In this document: one piece after another, positions 1 through 6,335 of the stretch
How positions within the stretch are numbered: the first letter of the stretch is position 1
Layout: the number at the start of each line of letters is the position of its first letter
DNA from: an uncultured Bacteroides sp.
GTDB taxonomy: Bacteria > Bacteroidota > Bacteroidia > Bacteroidales > Bacteroidaceae
Length of the DNA: 7,436 nucleotides
NCBI GenBank assembly: GCA_900766005.1
Contig: CAAFTU010000098.1
Coordinates: forward strand, 1-7,436
Reading direction: 5' to 3'
Position numbers and translations under genes: made by a program
Notes under the pieces: generated by a model
What the model saw: only the letters and a program-made list of their open reading frames with translations
Databases searched by the model: none
What the model was told of the DNA's origin: nothing

Positions 1-144
1 GCACAGATTGAACACTCAAGACATCGTTCATTCAGTAACTTTATAGCCAACTCCTTGTCGGCTATCGCGGCATACTGCTTTTTTGAAAAAAAGCCCGCCA
101 TTGACGTAAAGTTTGTCAATGACGGACAACTTGCTATTTTTTGA
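1..144 (+). CDS. C-terminal end of an IS transposase (probably IS982 family), cut by the window start
   Basis: Frame 1 is open from the first base to a TGA at 142-144 and encodes 47 residues. The segment IEHSRHRSFSNF followed by a hydrophobic stretch (IANSLSAIAAYCFF) and EKKP resembles the C-terminus I recall for IS982-family DDE transposases: a glutamate followed by H-x-R-H-R, then N-F-x-x-N and A-Y-x-x-x-x-K-K-P. In that family the Glu of the EHxRHR segment would be a candidate for the last acidic catalytic residue; this is inference. The N-terminus and the other catalytic acids lie outside the window, so intactness cannot be judged. Only 16 bases separate the stop codon from the apparent element end near 160, normal for a compact insertion sequence. 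The family assignment is from memory of the motif; another DDE transposase family is possible. Confidence 0.62.
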   Translation, partial: AQIEHSRHRSFSNFIANSLSAIAAYCFFEKKPAIDVKFVNDGQLAIF

Positions 145-160
145 TTTTATTTCGAACTCA
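1..160 (+). mobile_element. Right end of an insertion sequence inserted into an ATPase gene
   Basis: The element includes the transposase tail and about 16 further bases. Its boundary is placed near 158-163, because minus-strand coding sequence typical of a Bacteroides ATPase stops making sense exactly there: the codons for GRNITLT are followed at once by a stop (TCA at 158-160 on the plus strand) and A/T-rich non-coding DNA. The terminal bases, read inward on the minus strand, are TGAGTTCGAAATAAAATC. The left end is outside the window, so neither the terminal inverted repeat nor a target-site duplication can be confirmed. Confidence 0.55.
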
Positions 161-289
161 CGTTAATGTAATATTTCTGCCATTCTTTAATGCTGACATT
201 AAAGAAGCTGTTTCTTTTTCGCGGTCACAGAAATAGTCGGGTCCTTGGTAACCGGTTATTAAAAATGGATTAGTAGAAATACTCTTCAT
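158..289 (-). pseudogene. 5' fragment of an ATP-binding (AAA-type ATPase) gene, disrupted by the IS
   Basis: The ATG at 289-287 opens a 43-codon remnant beginning MKSISTNPFLITGYQG and continuing with PDYFCDREKET and NGRNITLT. This is the usual beginning of a large family of Bacteroidetes ATP-binding proteins (N-P-F-x-x-x-G-Y-x-G-P-x-Y-F-C-D-R-x-x-E). In intact members the next residues form the P-loop, roughly SPRRMGKT. Here the frame instead meets a stop at 160-158 supplied by the insertion sequence, so the product would lack the nucleotide-binding site and every later domain. The frame is open upstream to an ATG at 412, but those extra 41 residues do not resemble the family, and a promoter-like element lies at 357-350, so the 289 start is preferred. 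No function is expected from this fragment. The rest of the gene may lie on the far side of the element. Confidence 0.7.
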
Positions 290-301
290 TGCAGTTTTTA
301 T

Positions 302-320
302 GTTACATAAAACATGTAAC
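302..320. repeat. Perfect 7-bp inverted repeat in the leader of the broken ATPase gene
   Basis: GTTACAT (302-308) and ATGTAAC (314-320) are exact reverse complements around a 5-base spacer. The repeat ends 12 bases before the ATG at 289 of the minus-strand ATPase fragment and lies downstream of its promoter-like element. It could be an operator for a dimeric regulator or a small RNA hairpin near the ribosome site. It is short, and chance in A/T-rich DNA is possible. Confidence 0.4.
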
Positions 321-349
321 GCAAATAACGCAATAAAGTTTGGATTGAG

Positions 350-357
350 CAAATATA
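350..357 (-). promoter_or_regulatory. Bacteroidetes -7 element (TATATTTG) ahead of the ATPase fragment
   Basis: Read on the minus strand, positions 357 to 350 are TATATTTG, an exact match to the Bacteroidetes -7 consensus TAnnTTTG. No TTTG lies 18-21 bases further upstream, so support rests on the -7 element alone. It would place transcription start near 343 and give a leader of about 54 bases before the ATG at 289. Confidence 0.35.
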
Positions 358-542
358 AGAGTTGTATTTTTGTTTTGCCCATTATATCATGTTCTGACTT
401 GACATGGTTCATGGCAACAATTTAATATGGCAATTACAAGATATCTAAAACAGAAGTTATGCTGATAATGATCATGTTTCATGGATAAGGGCATAAATAC
501 CTGGAGCATTATGATCCTTTGAAAAGCATCAGGAACAGAAAG

Positions 543-589
543 CAGGAAGAGGGTATATAGCCGGAGCCGGCTGTTATACCCTCTTCCTG
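543..589 (-). terminator. Strong hairpin downstream of the GH92 gene
   Basis: CAGGAAGAGGGTATA (543-557) pairs perfectly with TATACCCTCTTCCTG (575-589). Inside it a second stem, AGCCGG (559-564) with CCGGCT (567-572), closes most of the loop. The structure begins 16 bases after the GH92 stop codon on the minus strand, the expected place for a transcription terminator. The sequence after the hairpin on that strand (CTTTCTGTTCC) has only a weak U-tract, so 3'-end stabilisation of the mRNA is an alternative. The plus-strand side also lacks a U-run. Confidence 0.6.
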
Positions 590-605
590 TAATGAGGTAG
601 ATTCC

Positions 606-2798
606 TTATTTCATCTTATACACCAAAGTCCCACCCTTCAAAATATCTTCATGCGAGATATAATTCTTTGTATAGGGTTCACCGTTCAGTGTGATGCTGT
701 CAATGTACTTGTGTTCCTTTGACAATCCTTCGGCAATGATCGTGAAAGTCTTTCCGTCGGCCAGATTCAAAACGATTTCAGGCAGCTGCGGAGCGCCGAA
801 GACATAATTGCCACTTACCGGATCTACCGGATAGAACCCCATAGCCGAGAACATATACCATGCTGACATCTGTCCGCAGTCGTCATTGCCACAGAGTCCG
901 TCGGGTTCGGGACGATATTGCGTATCAAAGATTTCACGGATCAGTTCCTGGGTACGTTCGGGGCGGCCTGCCAACGTATATAAATAAGTAATGTGATGGC
1001 TGGGTTCGTTGCCGTGTGCATATTGACCGATCAAGCCGGTAACATCTGCCTGGGTGGTTTCCAGTTTCAAGGTGAACAAAGAATCCAATTTGTTTAAGAA
1101 TGCCTGTTCTCCGCCGAATAACTCAATAAGCCCCGGCACATCATGTTGCACATGCCAGGTGTACTGCCATGCATTACCTTCGGTATAGTCTCCACCGGTA
1201 CTTTCCATGTGGGCAACCTGACTAGGGTTGAAGGGAGATTTCCAACTTCCGTCAGCATTACGGGGACGCATGAACTGCGTTTCTTTATCAAACAGGTTCT
1301 TATAAAAATCGGCACGTTTGGCAAAATAAGCGGCATCTTCCTCTTTACCCATACGTTGGGCCATATCGGCTGCGGCATAATCGTCATATACCGATTCCAG
1401 TGTGGAGGATACTGATTCTGTCTTAATCAAGTCTGTAGGGAAATAACCGTATTTCATATAAGTTTCCCAATCGGATTTCAGTTTATGAGATACGGTCTGG
1501 GTATTTTTGATAGCATTGAAGGCACGTTCGGCGTCAAAACCCCGGAACCCTTTGCGGTACGCTTCGGCGATAACTGAAACACCGTGGTTGCCAATCATGG
1601 TATATGTCTCTTTTCCCCAAAGTCCCCAGATAGGCAGGAAGCCCTGTACTTCAGCCTGTTCTACCAATGAATTGACGAATCCGTCTACTTTTTCAGGAAC
1701 CATTAAGGTGTAAAACGGGTGGGCGGCGCGATAAGTGTCCCATAAAGAGAAAGTGGAATAAAAAGCTCCGTTACCGGCTTTAACGATGGAATCGGCTGCA
1801 TTACGGTACCATCCGTCTACGTCCGAGATTTGGTTGGGCTGTATCAGGGCATGGTAGAAGCTGGTATAGAAGTTGGTCTTCTCGTCATCCGTACCCGTTA
1901 CTTCAATGCGGCTCAGATAATTGTTCCATTCGTTGTGGGCTGCTTGCTTCACTCCTTCAAAATTCCAGTCGGCTATTTCCGCTTCCATATTCTTCTTGGC
2001 TCCATCCACGCCGGTGGTGGACATGGCTACTTTCATCAGCAGTTCCTCTCCCGGCTTCATGTCAAAAGTAGCGATGATGCGTTTCCCTTTTTCAGTTTCG
2101 GCCATGGGCAGATACAGGGTATCTATGACGGGACGATTGAACTTCATAACAAAAAAGTAATCCTGGTTCACCCATACGCTGTTGCGTACATGTCCGGTCA
2201 AGGTTTGTGCATCTTCCCAATTGGTTTCGCAACTTTGTACTTGCGAATGGTATTGGTTTTCGTTCCACGCAGGTCCGTGCTGAAGGTCAATCAATACAGA
2301 TGCCGAGTCGGCGTTATGATAGGTATAACGGTGCAGGGCGGCATGGGGAGAGGCGGTCAGTTCGGCCTTCACGCCGGGGTCGGCCAGCTCTACGGTGTAG
2401 TATCCGGGAGTCGCTGCTTCCTTGTCTTTGGGGAAGTGGCTGCGATAAGCGTCCCAGGCACGGGCGCGTGTTCCGGTAACCGGCATCACCAGGATGTCTC
2501 CCAGGTCCATACACCCTGTTCCATTAAGGTGTGTCTGGGTAAATCCCCATATCAGGGAGTCGGTGTACACATATTCCGAACAATATCTCCAGCCGACAGC
2601 TCCGGTTACGGGGCTTGTCTGGATCATGCCGAAAGGACGGCAGGCACCGGGAAAGGTATGTCCGTTGTCTGCTGCTCCGATGAACGTGTTAACATACTGC
2701 GTGTAGTCAGTTTCGCCTGTCTTCTGCTGTGTTGTGGAACAGCCGAAGAGCGAGCCTGCCAATACAAATGCGCAAAGGATAGAATTGGTTTTCTTCAT
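606..2798 (-). CDS. GH92 family exo-alpha-mannosidase, lipoprotein
   Basis: The 730-residue product removes terminal alpha-linked mannose from glycans; GH92 enzymes are Ca2+-dependent, inverting exo-mannosidases. Residues 1-20 form a lipoprotein signal (charged MKKTN, hydrophobic core, lipobox LFGC with Cys20), so the mature protein should be anchored in an outer-membrane leaflet. The residues after Cys20 (STTQQKTG) lack the acidic run of Bacteroides surface-export signals, which hints at a periplasmic orientation. The N-terminal beta-sandwich opens with the family segment NTFIGAADNGHTFPGACRPFG (about 37-57). The C-terminal helical barrel carries GGDYTEGNAWQY (535-546), where Glu540 is the likely general acid; HGNEPSHH (595-602); and GNDDCGQMSAWY (637-648), where Asp640 is the likely base. 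Having Glu at 540, and not Gln, argues against the mannose-phosphate-tolerant GH92 subgroup. The exact linkage cannot be told from sequence. No SusC/SusD pair is visible, so a polysaccharide utilization locus is not shown. Confidence 0.93.
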   Translation of the reverse strand: MKKTNSILCAFVLAGSLFGCSTTQQKTGETDYTQYVNTFIGAADNGHTFPGACRPFGMIQTSPVTGAVGWRYCSEYVYTDSLIWGFTQTHLNGTGCMDLGDILVMPVTGTRARAWDAYRSHFPKDKEAATPGYYTVELADPGVKAELTASPHAALHRYTYHNADSASVLIDLQHGPAWNENQYHSQVQSCETNWEDAQTLTGHVRNSVWVNQDYFFVMKFNRPVIDTLYLPMAETEKGKRIIATFDMKPGEELLMKVAMSTTGVDGAKKNMEAEIADWNFEGVKQAAHNEWNNYLSRIEVTGTDDEKTNFYTSFYHALIQPNQISDVDGWYRNAADSIVKAGNGAFYSTFSLWDTYRAAHPFYTLMVPEKVDGFVNSLVEQAEVQGFLPIWGLWGKETYTMIGNHGVSVIAEAYRKGFRGFDAERAFNAIKNTQTVSHKLKSDWETYMKYGYFPTDLIKTESVSSTLESVYDDYAAADMAQRMGKEEDAAYFAKRADFYKNLFDKETQFMRPRNADGSWKSPFNPSQVAHMESTGGDYTEGNAWQYTWHVQHDVPGLIELFGGEQAFLNKLDSLFTLKLETTQADVTGLIGQYAHGNEPSHHITYLYTLAGRPERTQELIREIFDTQYRPEPDGLCGNDDCGQMSAWYMFSAMGFYPVDPVSGNYVFGAPQLPEIVLNLADGKTFTIIAEGLSKEHKYIDSITLNGEPYTKNYISHEDILKGGTLVYKMK

Positions 2799-2825
2799 AG
2801 ATTCGCAATTAATAAATATTTTGCG

Positions 2826-2833
2826 TAAAGATA
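2826..2833 (-). promoter_or_regulatory. Possible -7 element of the GH92 gene
   Basis: Positions 2833 to 2826 on the minus strand read TATCTTTA, one mismatch from TAnnTTTG, 27 bases before the GH92 ATG. The nearest -33-like triplet (TTG at 2859-2857) is 23 bases upstream, longer than usual. An imperfect inverted repeat (CGCAA 2804-2808 with TTGCG 2821-2825, and AATA 2811-2814 with TATT 2817-2820) lies over the predicted transcription start and could be an operator or a leader hairpin. Confidence 0.33.
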
Positions 2834-2899
2834 AAGAGTTTTCTGGAAAAATGGGTCAAGAAATCAAAACAAGAAACGAATTAATAAGAAGTAAATGAA

Positions 2900-2907
2900 T
2901 ATCTTTG
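2900..2907 (+). promoter_or_regulatory. Bacteroidetes -7 element (TATCTTTG) ahead of the small ORF
   Basis: TATCTTTG at 2900-2907 matches TAnnTTTG exactly and is followed by ATG 23 bases later, a normal spacing for a short leader. No clear TTTG is present at the -33 position (about 2877-2881), so strength is uncertain. It points away from GH92 and toward the HAD gene's 3' end. Confidence 0.45.
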
Positions 2908-2930
2908 CATCTCTTAAATTAATAAACGAC

Positions 2931-3005
2931 ATGAAAAACCTTAGTTTGGGATCTCTCATGAGGATACTCTCTGCATTCATTTTCCTTTTATCGAACCTTC
3001 TTTAG
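2931..3005 (+). CDS. Candidate 24-residue hydrophobic small protein
   Basis: ATG at 2931 opens 24 codons ending in TAG at 3003-3005. The peptide begins MKNLSLGSLMR and continues with ILSAFIFLLSNLL. Lys2 and Arg11 precede an uncharged, mostly hydrophobic stretch of 13 residues, so a membrane-associated peptide is plausible. A perfect Bacteroidetes -7 element lies 23 bases upstream, and the leader (AAATTAATAAACGAC) is A/T-rich as is usual before Bacteroides start codons. The last four bases overlap the stop of the convergent HAD gene. It is not an obvious truncated longer gene, because the plus strand beyond the stop is the antisense of HAD. I do not recognise a family. Possibilities are a small membrane protein, a toxin-like peptide, a leader peptide or a chance ORF. 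Function is unknown. Confidence 0.42.
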   Translation: MKNLSLGSLMRILSAFIFLLSNLL

Positions 3006-3784
3006 ATTAATCCGAAATGTTTCAACGCATTGGCTATTCCGTCTTCATCTACGGAGGTGGTCACATAGTCGGCCACAGCTTTTACATGAGGTTCGGCGTT
3101 TCCCATAGCTATCCCTGTGGCTACGTGTTTCAGCATGGGGATATCATTGCCGCCGTCACCGAAAGCCATGGTGTCTTTCAGGTTGATGCCGAAATATTCC
3201 AGTACCTTGTCTATTCCCGTACTTTTACTGTTGCCCCGTGCAATGATGTCGGCAAACAATGGATACCAGCGCATTGGCTCGCAATGGGTCAGCACTTTGC
3301 CGAATATATCTGTTTCTTTTTCCTCTTCGGCCGTAAAGTACCCCATTATTTGCAGGATGTCTTTTCCACGGGCTTCTTCTATGGAGGCGACAGGGGGAAC
3401 AGGAATTTCAATCAGATCGGAAACAGCCTGTACTCTGTCATTCACTTCAGTGACGAACATTTCATTGCCGTATGCAAAAACGAAAGGTACCGGATATTTC
3501 TGTTGAAAAGTGATAAGCCGTTCAATGTCTTCTTGCGGGATGCAACCTTTATAAATGGGCTGGTGGCCGGCGGTAAAACAATAGCTTCCGTTTACGGTGA
3601 TATACCCGTCAAACTCTAAGTCACCCAGGTTGTTTATTAAACATTGTGGGCGTCCGGTAGCAATAAATATTTTAATGCCTTTATCACGAAGTGTCTTTAA
3701 TGCTTCTTGGGTCGAAGCAGGAATCTTATGTGTTTCAAAAGAAACCAGTGTACCGTCAATATCGAAAAAAATAGCTTTAACCAT
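3002..3784 (-). CDS. Cof-type HAD-superfamily phosphatase (BT4131-like)
   Basis: The 260-residue cytosolic protein has all four HAD phosphatase motifs: FFDIDGTL at 6-13 (nucleophile Asp8, acid/base Asp10), ATGR at 42-45 (Thr43), the motif III lysine in GNSKSTGI (Lys187), and GDGGND at 209-214 (Mg2+ ligands Asp210 and Asp214). The long insert between motifs II and III, about residues 75-185, is the C2B cap of the Cof/IIB subfamily. Length and sequence match well what I recall of BT4131 from Bacteroides thetaiotaomicron (261 residues), a Mg2+-dependent phosphatase acting on hexose phosphates. A sugar-phosphate substrate is therefore likely but not proven. The gene is co-directional with and 203 bases upstream of GH92, which has a possible promoter of its own. 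Its own promoter is at 3858-3827. No terminator is seen after its stop. Confidence 0.9.
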   Translation of the reverse strand: MVKAIFFDIDGTLVSFETHKIPASTQEALKTLRDKGIKIFIATGRPQCLINNLGDLEFDGYITVNGSYCFTAGHQPIYKGCIPQEDIERLITFQQKYPVPFVFAYGNEMFVTEVNDRVQAVSDLIEIPVPPVASIEEARGKDILQIMGYFTAEEEKETDIFGKVLTHCEPMRWYPLFADIIARGNSKSTGIDKVLEYFGINLKDTMAFGDGGNDIPMLKHVATGIAMGNAEPHVKAVADYVTTSVDEDGIANALKHFGLI

Positions 3785-3826
3785 ACGTTTGCCTATTGAA
3801 TATTATCGTTATATATTTTCATTTTG

Positions 3827-3858
3827 CAAAGATGAGAATTAAAATACATGCACACAAA
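3827..3858 (-). promoter_or_regulatory. Probable promoter of the HAD phosphatase gene
   Basis: On the minus strand, TTTG at 3858-3855 is followed after 20 bases by CATCTTTG at 3834-3827. This matches the Bacteroidetes -33/-7 pattern (TTTG, about 19-21 bases, TAnnTTTG) with one mismatch, T to C in the first position. Transcription would start near 3820, leaving a leader of about 36 bases before the ATG at 3784. Confidence 0.5.
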
Positions 3859-3890
3859 TACGATAAAGGTTAATTTTTGGCTTATTTGAC

Positions 3891-3920
3891 TTTACAGATT
3901 GATTTTAATATCTATATTTG
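3891..3920 (+). promoter_or_regulatory. Probable promoter of the proB-proA-argF' operon
   Basis: TATATTTG at 3913-3920 is an exact -7 match. TTTA at 3891-3894 lies 18 bases upstream as a three-of-four match to the -33 element (a full TTTG at 3885-3888 is 24 bases away). Start of transcription near 3927 leaves about 16 bases before the ATG at 3943. This excludes a possible upstream TTG start at 3877, which would lie before the promoter. Confidence 0.6.
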
Positions 3921-3942
3921 TGTTTCTAAAATAACAAGAGAA

Positions 3943-5025
3943 ATGGCAGTTCAGTTTACAAGAATAGCAGTAAAGATCGGTAGTAATGTGTTGGCGCGTA
4001 AAGACGGTACGCTGGATGTGACGCGTATGTCGGCATTGGTAGACCAGGTGGCGGAATTGCGCAAAGCCGGGGTGGAAGTCATTCTGATTTCATCCGGGGC
4101 GGTAGCTTCGGGACGCAGCGAGATCAAGCCTTCCAAGAAATTGGATAGCGTGGAGCAAAGGCAGCTTTTCTCGGCGGTGGGCCAGGCAAAACTGATCAAC
4201 CGGTACTATGAGCTGTTTCGCGAACACGGTATTCCCGTCGGGCAGGTGCTGACTACGAAAGAAAGTTTCGGCACGCGCCGTCATTACCTGAACCAGCGCA
4301 ACTGTATGATGGTGATGCTGGAGAACGGTGTCATACCTATCGTAAATGAGAATGATACCATTTCGGTCACCGAACTGATGTTTACAGACAATGACGAGCT
4401 TTCGGGAATGATCGCTTCCATGATGGATATGCAGGCGTTAATCATACTGAGCAATATTGACGGCATATACAATGGTTCTCCTTCTACCCCCGGTACGCAG
4501 GTGATACGGGAGGTGGAGCAGGGAAAGGATCTTTCGGACTATATACAGACGGAGAAATCGGGATTCGGCCGGGGCGGTATGCTGACCAAGACTACCATTG
4601 CCCGTAAAGTGGCCGATGAGGGCATTACCGTCATTATAGCCAACGGCAAGAAAGACCATATTCTGGTCGATTTGCTGCAACATCCGGCAGAGACGGTTTG
4701 TACGCGCTTTATTCCGGCAGAAGGCGGAGTATCCAGCGTGAAAAAGTGGATTGCCCATAGCGAAGGCTTTGCCAAAGGCGAGTTGCATTTGAACGAACAG
4801 GCCGTGAAAGTGTTGAAAGGACAGAAGGCGGTAAGCCTGCTTCCTGTGGGAGTGGTCCGCATAGAAGGGGAATTTGAAAAAGATGATATAGTGAAAATCA
4901 TAGACCACCGGGGCAGGCAGATAGGAGTGGGACGCATCGGATTTGATTCGGCAGAAGCGCGTGCATTGCAGGGGAAACATGGACAGAAACCTATGGTACA
5001 CTATGATTATTTGTATTTGGACTGA
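3943..5025 (+). CDS. proB: Glutamate 5-kinase (ProB)
   Basis: This 360-residue cytosolic enzyme phosphorylates L-glutamate with ATP to gamma-glutamyl phosphate, the first step of proline synthesis and normally the one inhibited by proline. The amino-acid kinase domain (about 1-260) shows VKIGSNVL (10-17, Lys11), SSGAVASG (50-57), PIVNENDTI (132-140), FTDNDELS (147-154) and the glycine-rich GRGGMLTK (209-216). A C-terminal PUA domain follows at about 278-352, as in the Escherichia coli enzyme of similar length (367 residues). The frame is open upstream to a TTG at 3877, but that start would lie before the promoter at 3891-3920 and add residues unlike ProB, so the ATG at 3943 is chosen. It is first in an operon with proA. 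No frameshift or missing key residue is seen. Confidence 0.96.
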   Translation: MAVQFTRIAVKIGSNVLARKDGTLDVTRMSALVDQVAELRKAGVEVILISSGAVASGRSEIKPSKKLDSVEQRQLFSAVGQAKLINRYYELFREHGIPVGQVLTTKESFGTRRHYLNQRNCMMVMLENGVIPIVNENDTISVTELMFTDNDELSGMIASMMDMQALIILSNIDGIYNGSPSTPGTQVIREVEQGKDLSDYIQTEKSGFGRGGMLTKTTIARKVADEGITVIIANGKKDHILVDLLQHPAETVCTRFIPAEGGVSSVKKWIAHSEGFAKGELHLNEQAVKVLKGQKAVSLLPVGVVRIEGEFEKDDIVKIIDHRGRQIGVGRIGFDSAEARALQGKHGQKPMVHYDYLYLD

Positions 5026-5062
5026 TGCGGTGTGGTAATGATTTAGATAAAATGAAGTGACT

Positions 5063-6316
5063 ATGGAACAGATAAAAGATATTTTTAAACAGGTGCGGCA
5101 GGCAAAAGGATCTCTTGCTTTCTGCAAGGAGGAGATCATCAATGACACCTTGTATGCATTGGCCGACAGGGTGGAGGCTGCTACGGACCGGATTCTGGAA
5201 GAGAACGCCAAGGATCTGGCAGCGATGGATCCGTCGAATCCCAAATATGACCGTCTCAAACTGACGGCGGAACGTATTCACGCCATAGCCCAAGGCATAC
5301 GACAGGTAGCCACGCTGCCTTCTCCATCGGGAAGGATACTGAGCCAGGCCGTGCGTCCCAATGGCATGAAGCTGACCAAGGTAAGTGTGCCTTTCGGGGT
5401 GATAGGCATTATTTATGAAGCTCGTCCTAATGTGACTTTGGATGTGTTTGCACTTTGTTTCAAATCCGGCAACGCCTGTATATTAAAGGGGGGGAGCGAT
5501 GCCGATTTCTCCAACCGTATCCTGGTGGAGATTATCCGGAATACCTTGCTGGATGTAGCCCACTTGTCTCCTTATCTGGTGGCATTGTTGCCGGCAGGAC
5601 ATGATTCGGCCGACGCGCTGCTCCATGCCCGCGGCTATGTGGATCTGATTATTCCCCGCGGCGGCAAGGGGCTGATAGACTATGTGCGGCAGAACGCCAC
5701 GATTCCCGTTATCGAGACAGGAGCCGGTGTGTGTCACGTTTATTTTGACAAGGAGGGTGATGTGGCGAAAGGAGCCGCCATTATCCGCAACGCCAAGACA
5801 CGCCGTGTCAGCGTGTGCAATGCCTTGGACTGTCTGATTGTAGATGTGAACCGGCTGACCGATCTTTCCACTCTTTGTAGCGGCTTGCAGCAGGACAACG
5901 TGGAAATCTATGCCGATGACTTGTGTTACAATTATCTGAAGACTTCTTACCCTTCCCACTTGCTGAAACATGCTTCTACGGATACTTTCGGAACAGAGTT
6001 TCTGGACTACAAAATGGCAGTGACGGCGACTATGACCATACAGGCGGCTGTGGCCCACATTTCTATTTATGGTTCGGGACATAGTGAATGTATTGTGACG
6101 GAGAATGACCGGGCGGCCGATTATTTTATGAAGATGGTGGATGCGGCTTGTGTCTATGTGAATGTGCCTACTTCGTTCACCGATGGAGGTGAGTTCGGAC
6201 TGGGAGCGGAAATAGGTATCAGCACGCAGAAGCTTCACGCCCGTGGTCCGATGGGACTGGAGGAACTGAACACATACAAGTGGATTATTCAGGGGGATGG
6301 ACAAATAAGACAATAA
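5063..6316 (+). CDS. proA: Glutamate-5-semialdehyde dehydrogenase / gamma-glutamyl phosphate reductase (ProA)
   Basis: The 417-residue enzyme uses NADPH to reduce gamma-glutamyl phosphate, the unstable ProB product, to glutamate-5-semialdehyde, which cyclises on the way to proline. It belongs to the aldehyde dehydrogenase superfamily. Visible family segments are IYEARPNVTLD (117-127), ETGAGVCH (218-225), RRVSVCNALDCL with the probable catalytic Cys252, SGHSECIVTE (338-347) and the C-terminal block FGLGAEIGIS...RGPMGLEEL (378-402). Length is normal for ProA. A GTG at 5057 is in frame two codons earlier, but the ATG at 5063 gives the more usual start. The gene begins 37 bases after proB with no terminator between, so the two are probably co-transcribed and their products may pass the labile intermediate directly. 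Confidence 0.96.
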   Translation: MEQIKDIFKQVRQAKGSLAFCKEEIINDTLYALADRVEAATDRILEENAKDLAAMDPSNPKYDRLKLTAERIHAIAQGIRQVATLPSPSGRILSQAVRPNGMKLTKVSVPFGVIGIIYEARPNVTLDVFALCFKSGNACILKGGSDADFSNRILVEIIRNTLLDVAHLSPYLVALLPAGHDSADALLHARGYVDLIIPRGGKGLIDYVRQNATIPVIETGAGVCHVYFDKEGDVAKGAAIIRNAKTRRVSVCNALDCLIVDVNRLTDLSTLCSGLQQDNVEIYADDLCYNYLKTSYPSHLLKHASTDTFGTEFLDYKMAVTATMTIQAAVAHISIYGSGHSECIVTENDRAADYFMKMVDAACVYVNVPTSFTDGGEFGLGAEIGISTQKLHARGPMGLEELNTYKWIIQGDGQIRQ

Positions 6317-6335
6317 TACTATAAATGAAAAAATT

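Noticed and set aside
290..412. N-terminal extension of the ATPase fragment to the ATG at 412
   Set aside because: The extra 41 residues do not match the family, and the interval carries a -7 element and an inverted repeat, so it is better read as a leader.
413..542. Short plus-strand ORFs, such as 12 codons from the ATG near 427
   Set aside because: They lack a promoter-like element or a recognisable peptide and are of a length expected by chance.
1830..2828. A 332-codon open frame on the plus strand opposite GH92
   Set aside because: It is a frame shadow: the minus-strand GH92 frame has a full set of family motifs and a lipoprotein signal, while this translation resembles no protein family and is rich in Cys, His and Gly.
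3797..3821. TGAA...TTCA imperfect dyad in the HAD leader, considered as an ArgR-type box for the divergent operon
   Set aside because: The match is limited to short A/T-rich arms, the site is nearer the HAD gene than the proB promoter, and I know no reliable consensus for Bacteroidetes ArgR.
3877..3942. Upstream TTG start that would lengthen ProB by 22 residues
   Set aside because: The segment contains the likely promoter (3891-3920), and its translation does not resemble ProB N-termini.
4438..5293. Long minus-strand open frames opposite proB and proA
   Set aside because: Both plus-strand genes are complete and well matched to their families; the antisense translations show no recognisable domain.
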